DNA from: Prevotella sp.
GTDB taxonomy: Bacteria > Bacteroidota > Bacteroidia > Bacteroidales > Dysgonomonadaceae
Reading direction: 5' to 3'
Length of the DNA: 6,031 nucleotides
Assembly (NCBI GenBank): GCA_031263965.1
Contig: JAISES010000350.1
Span: 1 to 6,031, forward strand
The position numbers and the translations under genes were made by a program. The notes beneath the pieces are model-generated. The model did not search any database, was not told the origin of the DNA, and saw only the letters and a program-made list of their open reading frames with translations. Of the stretch, positions 1 to 5,771 are shown in pieces; position 1 is the first letter of the stretch; the number at the start of each line of letters is the position of its first letter.

Positions 1-825
1 GAAGCATCTTCGCAAGGAATCGATTTTTCTGTAGATTACTCATTTATACAGAAAGATTTTTGGACATCGGCAAGGGCGAATTTCACCTATGCGACAAGTA
101 AGTACGAAGTATTGGAAGAAGCCGATTATGCCTCAATCGGCAGGCCTTGGAGCTCGGCGATAGGCCGAAACCTGTCGCAATGGAGCGGTTATATCGCGGA
201 AAGGCTGTTTATCGATGAAAATGATATTGCAAATTCTCCTCTACATACTTTTGGAGAATATATGGCCGGAGATATCAAGTATAAAGACATCAATAACGAT
301 GGGAAAATCACAGATGCAGATAAAGTATACTTTGGTTATCCGACTACTCCGGAGATAACATATGGCTTTGGCTTTTCCACAGGATATAAAGGATTTGATT
401 TGTCCATGTTTTTTCAAGGCAATGCCAGGGTTTCATTCTATCTGGATCCATCGAAGATCGCACCGTTTGTAAACGAAACAGCATTAATCGAGAAGATCGC
501 GACAGACCACTGGTCCGAAGACAATAAGAACTTATACGCTTTTTGGCCCCGTTTGGCGGGAGGACACATAGGAAACAATCTTCAGAACAGTACATGGTGG
601 ATGCAGGATGGAACATTCATCCGTATGAAAACAGTGGAACTGGGATACACACTTCCCAAGAAAATTGTAAAAAGCATTGGAATGGAATCTTGTCGAATTT
701 ATCTCACGGGGAATAATCTCTTTACAATGAGCAAATTCAAACTATGGGATACCGAAATGGGGAGTAACGGATTGGGGTATCCTATACAGAGAGTGTATAA
801 TATTGGATTGAACATAAACTTCTAA
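1..825 (+). CDS. SusC-like TonB-dependent outer-membrane transporter, C-terminal part (5' truncated by window)
   Basis: This is the last 274 codons of a SusC/RagA-family TonB-linked outer-membrane protein, which imports glycan oligosaccharides through a 22-strand beta-barrel together with its SusD lid. The frame is open from base 1, so the start, signal peptide, carboxypeptidase-like domain and plug lie upstream. Visible hallmarks are the segment GDIKYKDINNDGKITDAD at fragment residues 90-107, a calcium-loop-like motif near the C-terminus of SusC proteins; alternating aromatic barrel strands after it (YGFGFSTGYKGFDLSMFF); and a last strand ending in NIGLNINF with a terminal Phe, the usual outer-membrane insertion signal. 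The stop lies 11 bases before the susD-like start, and this order and tight spacing are diagnostic of a SusC/D pair. I see no frameshift. The glycan specificity cannot be read from this fragment. Confidence 0.96.
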   Translation, partial: EASSQGIDFSVDYSFIQKDFWTSARANFTYATSKYEVLEEADYASIGRPWSSAIGRNLSQWSGYIAERLFIDENDIANSPLHTFGEYMAGDIKYKDINNDGKITDADKVYFGYPTTPEITYGFGFSTGYKGFDLSMFFQGNARVSFYLDPSKIAPFVNETALIEKIATDHWSEDNKNLYAFWPRLAGGHIGNNLQNSTWWMQDGTFIRMKTVELGYTLPKKIVKSIGMESCRIYLTGNNLFTMSKFKLWDTEMGSNGLGYPIQRVYNIGLNINF

Positions 826-836
826 TACATAAAAAT

Positions 837-2798
837 ATGAAAATATACAAGATAATAGTAACGCTTTTAGCAGCATGTTTTTTAAACAGTTGCTCCGATT
901 ATTTGGATATTGTACCGGATAATCTGGCAACCTTGGATATTGCTTTTAACAATAGGTCCAGCGCTGAGCAATACCTTTATACGTGCTATTCATATGTACC
1001 GTCATACGGTGACCAAAGCGCTAATCCGGGAATAGCTTCCGGAAATGAAATATGGTATTATACTACTGAGGCGGGAATCCGCCCCAATAGAACGACAAAT
1101 TATATAGCATACGGTTTACAAAACAGCTCGGAGCCGATCGCTAATTACTGGGATGGAGAGCAACAAGGAAAACCATTATTCCAAGCGTTAAGAGATTGTA
1201 ATATTTTTCTCGAATATATGTCTATTCCGGATCGGGTTCATGGACTGAGAGAAACCGAACGTTTGCGTTGGCTCGCGGAAGTCAACGTGCTAAAGGCTTT
1301 TTACCATTACTTCCTGTTCCAACTTTACGGCCCAATTCCGATCATCGATAAAAATCTGACCCTCGATGCCAGTATAGAAGAAACCCGCGTTTCCAGGCAA
1401 AAGGTGGATGAAGTCGTTAAATACATAGTCGACCTGATAGACAACTCATACAGGGACTTGCCTCTAAGCATAGCCGCCGAAGGGTCGGAAATGGGGCGCT
1501 TGACACAACCCGCTGCGTTAGCTATCAAGGCAAAAGTGTTATTGTTGGCGGCCAGCCCTCTGTTTAACGGAAATACCGATTTGGCTAATTTCAAAGACCA
1601 TGATGGCCGGCCCTTTTTTAATCAGACATATGATAAAAGCAAATGGATATTGGCAGCCGAAGCCGCACTCGAAGCTATTGAGCTGGCTGAAGCCAATGGG
1701 CACGGCATATACTATTTTTCGGATGAATGGCCTATCGATTTACCGGATGAACTGAGCTATGGAATGAATGTAAGAGGAGCCGTTACCCATCGCTTTACGA
1801 AGGAGTTGATCTGGAGTATCGGGAAACAATCGACCTATGATCTGCAATGTTCAGCTGTCGCGAGACTTACGCCATCGATGCAAAATGCTAACTCTTGGTC
1901 TCAAATGGTACAGGCAAAAGGAATCCTGGCTCCTACATTAGCCACCGTAGAACGGTTCTATTCACGAAACGGGGTTCCTATCGAAGAAGATAAAGATTGG
2001 ATTGAAAATAATAACTGGTACATAGATCGTTATAAATTCCAGACCATAGGATCCGACAACAAATATGTTATGAAGGAAGGAGCTAGGACTGCCATCCTGC
2101 ACTTTAACAGGGAATATCGTTTTTATGGATTTCTCGGTTTCGACGGCGCTACCTGGTATGGGAGCAAATGGAAAGACCCCAATGGAACTCCCAATTATAT
2201 ACAAGGGAAAAAGGGTGAATATGGAGGAATCATAAACCCGGCAGAAGCATACTCAGTGACAGGGTACTTTTCTAAAAAGGTGGTACCTGTAGAATATGAA
2301 TTGGACGAAAATGGCGCCGTTGTTTATGAATATCCATTTCCTATAGTCCGTCTGGCCGATTTATACCTCATGTATGCTGAAGCATTGAACGAGTCTACCG
2401 ATGGAGAAACGGTCAATCCTGAAATCTACAAATATCTGGATATCGTTAGGGAACGATCCGGACTGGAAGGCGTTGTAAAGTCCTGGGATGAGCACTCTAT
2501 CAATAAAAACAAGCCTAAAACGGTATCGGGTATGAGAGAAATTATACGGCAGGAGCGGTCTATCGAATTGGCGCTCGAAGGACACTATTTTTTTGATATC
2601 CGCCGGTGGAAATTGGCCAATAAAGAATTTATCAAACCAATACAAGGTTGGAATATATGGGGACTCACGAACGAGGATTATTATCAGGTCACTACAATAT
2701 ATATACCCAAAATGTATCAGAACAAGCAATACTTCTGGCCAATAAAAGACAATAATATTGTATACAATCCTAATCTAATCCAATCATATGGATGGTAA
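837..2798 (+). CDS. SusD/RagB-family surface glycan-binding lipoprotein
   Basis: This 653-residue protein is the SusD partner of the transporter upstream. SusD proteins sit on the outer surface, cap the SusC barrel and bind glycan. Residues 1-18 are a lipoprotein signal (Lys-2, Lys-5, hydrophobic core) ending in lipobox LNSC with Cys-19 acylated; CSDYLDIVP is the typical mature N-terminus. Family hallmarks are AEVNVLKAFYHYFLFQLYG near residues 147-165 (helical TPR-like region), RLTQPAALAIKAKVLLLAAS at 221-240, VRLADLYLMYAEALNE near 504-519, IIRQERSIELALEGHYFFD near 569-587 followed by IRRW, and a C-terminus of the NPNLIQSYGW type. It is on the long side for the family (often about 500-600), and the extra length appears to lie in the middle (about 300-480), where binding loops vary. 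The ATG at 837 is the start that gives a complete signal peptide; the leader is A-rich rather than Shine-Dalgarno. Substrate unknown. Confidence 0.97.
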   Translation: MKIYKIIVTLLAACFLNSCSDYLDIVPDNLATLDIAFNNRSSAEQYLYTCYSYVPSYGDQSANPGIASGNEIWYYTTEAGIRPNRTTNYIAYGLQNSSEPIANYWDGEQQGKPLFQALRDCNIFLEYMSIPDRVHGLRETERLRWLAEVNVLKAFYHYFLFQLYGPIPIIDKNLTLDASIEETRVSRQKVDEVVKYIVDLIDNSYRDLPLSIAAEGSEMGRLTQPAALAIKAKVLLLAASPLFNGNTDLANFKDHDGRPFFNQTYDKSKWILAAEAALEAIELAEANGHGIYYFSDEWPIDLPDELSYGMNVRGAVTHRFTKELIWSIGKQSTYDLQCSAVARLTPSMQNANSWSQMVQAKGILAPTLATVERFYSRNGVPIEEDKDWIENNNWYIDRYKFQTIGSDNKYVMKEGARTAILHFNREYRFYGFLGFDGATWYGSKWKDPNGTPNYIQGKKGEYGGIINPAEAYSVTGYFSKKVVPVEYELDENGAVVYEYPFPIVRLADLYLMYAEALNESTDGETVNPEIYKYLDIVRERSGLEGVVKSWDEHSINKNKPKTVSGMREIIRQERSIELALEGHYFFDIRRWKLANKEFIKPIQGWNIWGLTNEDYYQVTTIYIPKMYQNKQYFWPIKDNNIVYNPNLIQSYGW

Positions 2799-2817
2799 CA
2801 AATAAAAGAATTAAGCT

Positions 2818-4005
2818 ATGAAAACAAAAATATCAATATTTTTAATATTTCTCTTCATTTTATATAGTTGTGGCGAAGATAGTATATTAAAACCGTATGG
2901 GGAAAATGACGGTGTTCCTCCGGGAGCGGTCACCATTGAATCGTACGAACAAATACCGGGAGGAGCTGTCTTGAGATACAAAGCGCCAAAGGATGAAGAC
3001 TTATTATACGTAAAAGCGGAGTATACACTCGACAACGGCATGAAACGCGAAATGAAAAGTTCCGTATATTCCGATAGCCTTAAAATAGAGGGTTTCGGAG
3101 ATACTGAAGAAAAAAGCGTTATCCTGACTGCGGTCGATCGGAATGAGAACATAGGTGAACCGGTTGAAATTAAGATAATTCCGGGTGAACAGTCCTTATA
3201 TAAATCATTCCGTACTATTTCATCCGATGCAACATGGGGGGGAGTCCGCTTCAAAATAGAGAATAAGGATAAAGGTAACTTTATTATCGATGTCATGACT
3301 CAGGATACCGAGGGCGAATGGTATGTTGCGCATACGGAGTATACGAAAAGCGCGTCGATTGAATTTGCGGTGCGGGGATTTGATACTACACCCAGAGATT
3401 TCAAGCTTTCTATGCGCGACCAATGGGATAACAAAACAGATGACTATGCAATAAATGTATCCCCATTGTATGAAGTTGAGTTGGATAGGAGCAAATTCAG
3501 AAAGTATTATCTGGGTAATGATACCGGCGTTGATGAATGGGGCTTTTCAATGGAACGGATCTGGAATGGACAGAATTGGTGGGGCGCTTTCAATATGTGT
3601 CACAGCGCCAATTTCTCGGATTTTCCAGTATGGTTTACATTCGATTTGGGAGTGATGGCTAAATTAAGCCGGTTTCACTATTGGCAACGATTGGATGACC
3701 TGATTTATCAAAATGGAAATGTTAATAAATTTGAACTATGGGGGCATTCGGGCTCACCATCGTTAGACGGAAATTGGGACGGTTGGATAAAATTGATAGA
3801 GTGTGAAGATTTTAAACCGTCAGGTTTACCGGCTGGAATAAATAATTCGGAAGATATTGATCATGCGGTAAAAGGACTGGAATTTGATTTTGACGTCTCT
3901 TTGTCTCCTGTAAGGTATATCCGCTTCAAAGCTCTCTCAACCTTTACAAGTGCGAAAACAATACACTTCCAGCAAATTTGGTTCTGGGGACAGGTAATAG
4001 GATGA
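2818..4005 (+). CDS. DUF4959 / DUF5126 / DUF5000 lipoprotein, probable surface glycan-binding protein
   Basis: This 395-residue lipoprotein starts with a signal ending in lipobox LYSC (Cys-18). I read three modules from sequence memory. Residues about 20-122 are DUF4959-like, with DGVPPG at 31-36, DLLYVKAEY at 61-69, EGFGD at 91-95 and AVDRNEN at 105-111. Residues about 123-225 are DUF5126-like, with EGEWYV at 165-170, VRGFD at 185-189 and RDQWDN at 200-205. Residues about 228-395 are DUF5000-like, a discoidin-type beta-sandwich, with IWNGQNWWG at 248-256, FTFDLG at 273-278, FELWGHSG at 305-312, VRYIRFKAL at 365-373 and QQIWFWG near the end. Proteins of this layout usually follow susCD in PULs and are inferred to act as surface glycan-binding proteins. 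No catalytic motif is visible. It starts 19 bases after the susD-like gene, and its many exposed Trp/Tyr in the last domain fit carbohydrate stacking. The binding role is inference. Confidence 0.92.
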   Translation: MKTKISIFLIFLFILYSCGEDSILKPYGENDGVPPGAVTIESYEQIPGGAVLRYKAPKDEDLLYVKAEYTLDNGMKREMKSSVYSDSLKIEGFGDTEEKSVILTAVDRNENIGEPVEIKIIPGEQSLYKSFRTISSDATWGGVRFKIENKDKGNFIIDVMTQDTEGEWYVAHTEYTKSASIEFAVRGFDTTPRDFKLSMRDQWDNKTDDYAINVSPLYEVELDRSKFRKYYLGNDTGVDEWGFSMERIWNGQNWWGAFNMCHSANFSDFPVWFTFDLGVMAKLSRFHYWQRLDDLIYQNGNVNKFELWGHSGSPSLDGNWDGWIKLIECEDFKPSGLPAGINNSEDIDHAVKGLEFDFDVSLSPVRYIRFKALSTFTSAKTIHFQQIWFWGQVIG

Positions 4006-4030
4006 TATAAAGATATAAAAAAGTAAAGCA

Positions 4031-5179
4031 ATGAAACAATTATACATTACGCTTATAGCCATATCAGCCATGTTTGCAACAGCATGCAATGATATGCTCG
4101 ACGACATCAAGCCCTATCTTGACGAGGGCGAGAAAGTTTATGTGGGAAAACTGGATTCTGTAAAAATCTTTTCGGGGCAAAACAGGTTAAAAATAACAGG
4201 GCTCATGCCATACGGGATGACCCAGACAAAATGCATTTTAAATTGGATAGATCCGGCAGGGGAAATAGGCTCGAAAGAATATCCGATAGAACGTGTATCC
4301 CCGAACGAACAATTTGAATTTATAATTGACAATCTGCTCGAAGGACAGTATGATTTTCAGATATATACATACGATGCCAAGAACAACAGTTCTATAAGAG
4401 TTGACATTGGAGGATATTCATACGGGGAAGTATATGAATCAGTGCTCGTTAACCGGAACATCGGCAGTATGTCGCTGGATGAAGATGGAGGTACGATAAA
4501 CTGGCTCGCAGGAGCGAACGGGCTGGTACGGAGCGAAATAAAATATACCGATAAGGAGGGTACTATCCGGAACATTTCTGTTTCGGTGGACGAAAGCAGT
4601 ATTTATTGCCCCGGAGCCCCCGGCAAAGGTGAATTTGAATACCGCTCTGTTTATATTCCCGAAAAGCTGAGTATAGACGAATTTTATACCGCTTGGGACA
4701 AGGCTTCTTTCCCATATCTGTTTGGCGATGTGGACAGAAGTCAGTGGAGCGTTATTTTCTGTGACAACAGCGACCCTACTGAAGGTTCCCCGGATAATAT
4801 TATAGACAATAATCCGGACTCTTATTGGCATTCGGATTACCACAACGCCACCAATTACCCATATACTTTTGTTATCGATATGAAAGAACAGGTGTGGGTT
4901 GGAGAAATCGGAGCCCAAACGCGCCAGAATGCCTATTATACGAGAGGTGTAGAGTTTTATACAATAGATAATTATACAGGGCCTTCTGAAGGGCAGTGGA
5001 TCAAGCTGGGTGATCTTGACCTGCCTCAGAATAATAATGATATCATCTGGAAAACCTGTTCCAACAGCATTTTGGATGCAGGTATTAAAGCCCGCTACCT
5101 TAAGGTGGTGCTCACCAGTGGTTATAACGGACATTTGGGAGGCATTGGTGAAATATCAGTAAAGAAAGTACTATATTAA
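4031..5179 (+). CDS. DUF4998 lipoprotein with C-terminal F5/8 type C (discoidin)-like domain
   Basis: This 382-residue lipoprotein has a signal with lipobox ATAC (Cys-19), followed by acidic NDMLDD, which could favour surface export in Bacteroidota (inference). Residues about 22-215 look like DUF4998: YLDEGEKVYVGKLDSVKIFS at 29-48, a GLMPYGMTQTKCILNW block at 57-72 and EGQYDFQIYTYD at 104-115, probably two beta-sandwich repeats. Residues about 232-380 resemble an F5/8 type C carbohydrate-binding fold: IIDNNPDSYWHSDY at 257-270 matches the family's DG..T.W motif loosely, TFVIDM at 279-284 matches the following strand, and ARYLKVVLTSG at 354-364 the late strand. The gene is 25 bases after its neighbour and belongs to the same operon. 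The role is probably a second surface glycan-binding protein or accessory sensor; no enzyme motif is seen. Its TAA stop overlaps the left tip of the inverted-repeat element that follows. Confidence 0.9.
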   Translation: MKQLYITLIAISAMFATACNDMLDDIKPYLDEGEKVYVGKLDSVKIFSGQNRLKITGLMPYGMTQTKCILNWIDPAGEIGSKEYPIERVSPNEQFEFIIDNLLEGQYDFQIYTYDAKNNSSIRVDIGGYSYGEVYESVLVNRNIGSMSLDEDGGTINWLAGANGLVRSEIKYTDKEGTIRNISVSVDESSIYCPGAPGKGEFEYRSVYIPEKLSIDEFYTAWDKASFPYLFGDVDRSQWSVIFCDNSDPTEGSPDNIIDNNPDSYWHSDYHNATNYPYTFVIDMKEQVWVGEIGAQTRQNAYYTRGVEFYTIDNYTGPSEGQWIKLGDLDLPQNNNDIIWKTCSNSILDAGIKARYLKVVLTSGYNGHLGGIGEISVKKVLY

Positions 5180-5245
5180 TTCAAGTTGCTATTTATTGAG
5201 CAATACCGGTCAGTGGTTGATTATGTTTAAAATATATGTTCGTTT
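5177..5245 (+). repeat. Left arm of the terminal inverted repeat
   Basis: Made of a 13-bp perfect outer block (5177-5189), a poorly matched stretch (5190-5209), an imperfect block (5210-5231, beginning TCAGTGGTTGA) and a 14-bp perfect inner block (5232-5245, ATATATGTTCGTTT). The first three bases are the TAA stop of the DUF4998 lipoprotein gene. A short TTGCT/AGCAA stem (5186-5190 / 5199-5203) lies within it. Confidence 0.65.
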
Positions 5246-5248
5246 TCT

Positions 5249-5329
5249 CCCGTCATTGCGAGGGTTTACCCGAAGCAATCCAGTTACTTCCTTTTGGATT
5301 GCTTCACCTTTCAGGCTCGCAATGACGGG
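5249..5329. repeat. GTCATTGCGAG-type repetitive extragenic palindrome
   Basis: A two-step palindrome. The outer stem pairs CCCGTCATTGCGAG (5249-5262) perfectly with 5316-5329. After an unpaired stretch of nine and ten bases, the inner stem pairs GAAGCAATCCA (5272-5282) perfectly with 5295-5305 around a 12-base loop. The CGTCATTGCGAG...GAAGCAATCC core is, from memory, a very widespread dispersed palindrome in many bacterial phyla whose chance translations (RNDG-like peptides) pollute protein databases. The flanks (5244-5248 and 5330-5338) can extend the outer stem with a small bulge. Function unknown; possibly mRNA 3'-end protection or a mobile REP-like unit. Confidence 0.85.
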
Positions 5330-5392
5330 GGAGAGAAAGTCAAGCTGACGCATGACATGAACAACGAAAGTTATATGCCTGTCGTGCGCCAG

Positions 5393-5420
5393 CCCTGCGC
5401 CGTATGCTTTACGTGCGGGG
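5393..5420. repeat. Stem-loop in the element core (hairpin 2)
   Basis: CCCTGCG (5393-5399) plus CGTA (5401-5404) pair with TACG (5410-5413) plus TGCGGGG (5414-5420). This gives 11 base pairs, two of them G-T wobbles on the + strand reading, with one bulged C at 5400 and a five-base loop. The wobbles and bulge suggest either decay of a DNA palindrome or selection for an RNA hairpin; one copy cannot decide. Confidence 0.55.
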
Positions 5421-5435
5421 AACCTGTCAGGAGAA

Positions 5436-5496
5436 AAAGGCGTAAAACGGGATGCCTGTCTGAGCCTGAAAGGCGAGTTCATCCCGTTTAGCCTTT
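5436..5496. repeat. Long stem-loop in the element core (hairpin 3)
   Basis: AAACGGGATG (5445-5454) pairs perfectly with CATCCCGTTT (5480-5489). After a small asymmetric internal loop, AAAGGC (5436-5441) pairs with GCCTTT (5491-5496), giving 16 pairs in total. The 25-base apical part contains a short GCCT/AGGC stem around GAA. TGTCTGAGC and GGCGAGTT within the loop resemble a repeat motif I recall from Bacteroidota intergenic regions, but I cannot name a family. Confidence 0.6.
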
Positions 5497-5535
5497 GAGC
5501 CTGCTACGGGTCGCACGGTAAAGCGGGCGCTCAAA
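5494..5535. repeat. Stem-loop in the element core (hairpin 4), overlapping hairpin 3
   Basis: TTTGAGC (5494-5500) pairs perfectly with GCTCAAA (5529-5535). Past a two-base bulge (5527-5528), CTGCT (5501-5505) pairs with AGCGG (5522-5526), one pair being a wobble. Bases 5494-5496 are also claimed by the foot of hairpin 3, so both stems cannot be fully formed at once. Confidence 0.5.
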
Positions 5536-5544
5536 GCATTTTTG

Positions 5545-5574
5545 GTTCCTTTTGCTGCTTAGGGCAAAAGGAAC
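5545..5574. repeat. Perfect 11-bp stem-loop in the element core (hairpin 5)
   Basis: GTTCCTTTTGC (5545-5555) and GCAAAAGGAAC (5564-5574) are perfect reverse complements around the eight-base loop TGCTTAGG. No T-run follows the stem on either strand, so it is not a canonical intrinsic terminator. It is the cleanest hairpin in the core after the GTCATTGCGAG palindrome. Confidence 0.65.
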
Positions 5575-5578
5575 GCAA

Positions 5579-5593
5579 GCAATCTCAGATTGC
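5579..5593. repeat. Short palindrome in the element core (hairpin 6)
   Basis: GCAATCTCAGATTGC is an odd-length perfect palindrome. As a hairpin it gives six pairs with a TCA loop. It sits five bases after hairpin 5 and near the right inverted-repeat arm. Confidence 0.45.
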
Positions 5594-5613
5594 GCGCAGA
5601 AACTGTTTTGGAT

Positions 5614-5690
5614 AAACGAACATATATATCAGACTATGTTCAACTACTGAATCGCATTATTTATAAATTTATAACCGGCAACTTGAATTA
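5614..5690 (-). repeat. Right arm of the terminal inverted repeat
   Basis: Reverse complement partner of the left arm. The inner block 5614-5627 and outer block 5678-5690 pair perfectly with 5232-5245 and 5177-5189. The middle block 5628-5650 pairs imperfectly with one extra base. The poorly matched spacer (5651-5677) is seven bases longer than on the left and carries a perfect AT-only palindrome at 5661-5674. Confidence 0.65.
5661..5674. repeat. Perfect AT-only 14-bp palindrome
   Basis: TTATAAATTTATAA reads the same on both strands. It lies in the part of the right arm without a clear counterpart on the left, about 100 bases before the next start codon. It could be a protein-binding site, but low-complexity AT sequence makes chance palindromes common. 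Confidence 0.4.
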
Positions 5691-5771
5691 GATAATAAAA
5701 TTGTTATTCGTGCTATTGCATAATTCATAAAAAATAAAATTCAAACCTAAGTAACTAAAAAAGTATAACTT
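5691..5771 (+). promoter_or_regulatory. AT-rich leader of the downstream secreted protein
   Basis: This 81-base stretch between the inverted-repeat element and the ATG at 5772 is very AT-rich and holds no Shine-Dalgarno sequence, as expected for Bacteroidota. AAAAAAGTA at 5757-5765, six bases before the ATG, also occurs at 4017-4025, five bases before the DUF4998 gene start, and may mark an A-rich translation-enhancing leader. I see no full match to the phylum's -33 TTTG / -7 TAnnTTTG promoter. The best partial -7 (TAAATTTA, 5664-5671) lies just upstream inside the right arm and lacks a proper -33 TTTG. Confidence 0.35.

Larger units (their letters stand above)
5177..5690. mobile_element. MITE-like nested inverted-repeat element, no transposase
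   Basis: The segment is bounded by a perfect 13-bp inverted repeat (TAATTCAAGTTGC at 5177-5189, its reverse complement at 5678-5690). Pairing resumes further in: 5210-5245 matches the reverse complement of 5614-5650 at about 30 of 37 aligned columns, including 14 perfect bases at 5232-5245 / 5614-5627. Complementarity stops just outside (T5176 against G5691). TA at both tips would suit a TA target duplication as in IS630/Tc1-mariner-type transposition, but because TA is part of the inverted repeat this is inference. The interior (about 5246-5613) is GC-richer than the arms and full of stem-loops, with no credible protein. It could be one non-autonomous element or a small hairpin MITE split by a second repeat. 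The repeats are observed; mobility is not. Confidence 0.6.

Noticed and set aside
2361..3296. Antisense open frames of 122 and 161 codons
   Set aside because: Both are shadows of the SusD-like and DUF4959 genes, with no coherent domain and no promoter-like upstream sequence.
3455..3655. Alternative + strand frame of 66 codons
   Set aside because: It is inside the DUF5000-like region of the 395-residue lipoprotein in another frame, with composition of a shadow and no start context.
4439..5134. Long 231-codon open frame on the - strand
   Set aside because: It lies entirely antisense to the DUF4998/F5-8 type C lipoprotein, whose domains and lipobox are clear. The antisense product has no recognisable motif.
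5186..5203. TTGCT/AGCAA stem just after the DUF4998 stop considered as the operon terminator
   Set aside because: Only five pairs, an eight-base loop and no T-tract afterwards.
5375..5460. ATGCCTGTC direct repeat (5375-5383 and 5452-5460) considered as an array or attachment-site pair
   Set aside because: Only two copies of nine bases, 68 apart, with no regular spacing; it is better explained by related motifs within the repeat core.
5210..5482. Open frame of 90 codons on the - strand within the repeat core
   Set aside because: Its translation contains the IASLKGEAIQ...NPRNDG type of peptide that comes from reading through GTCATTGCGAG palindromes. It has no leader or domain and lies wholly in repeat sequence.
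5294..5491. Open frame of 65 codons on the + strand within the repeat core
   Set aside because: It runs through three hairpins, is Arg/Cys-rich without a family pattern, and has no signal peptide or plausible start context.
5545..5574. Perfect hairpin considered as an intrinsic terminator
   Set aside because: No run of T follows the stem on + (GCAAGCAATC) or on - (CAAAAATGC), and it lies 366 bases past the operon's last stop.
5701..5728. TTG ... TAATTCAT considered as a promoter for the hydrolase
   Set aside because: The 17-base gap is shorter than the usual 19-21 and the -7 element departs from TAnnTTTG.
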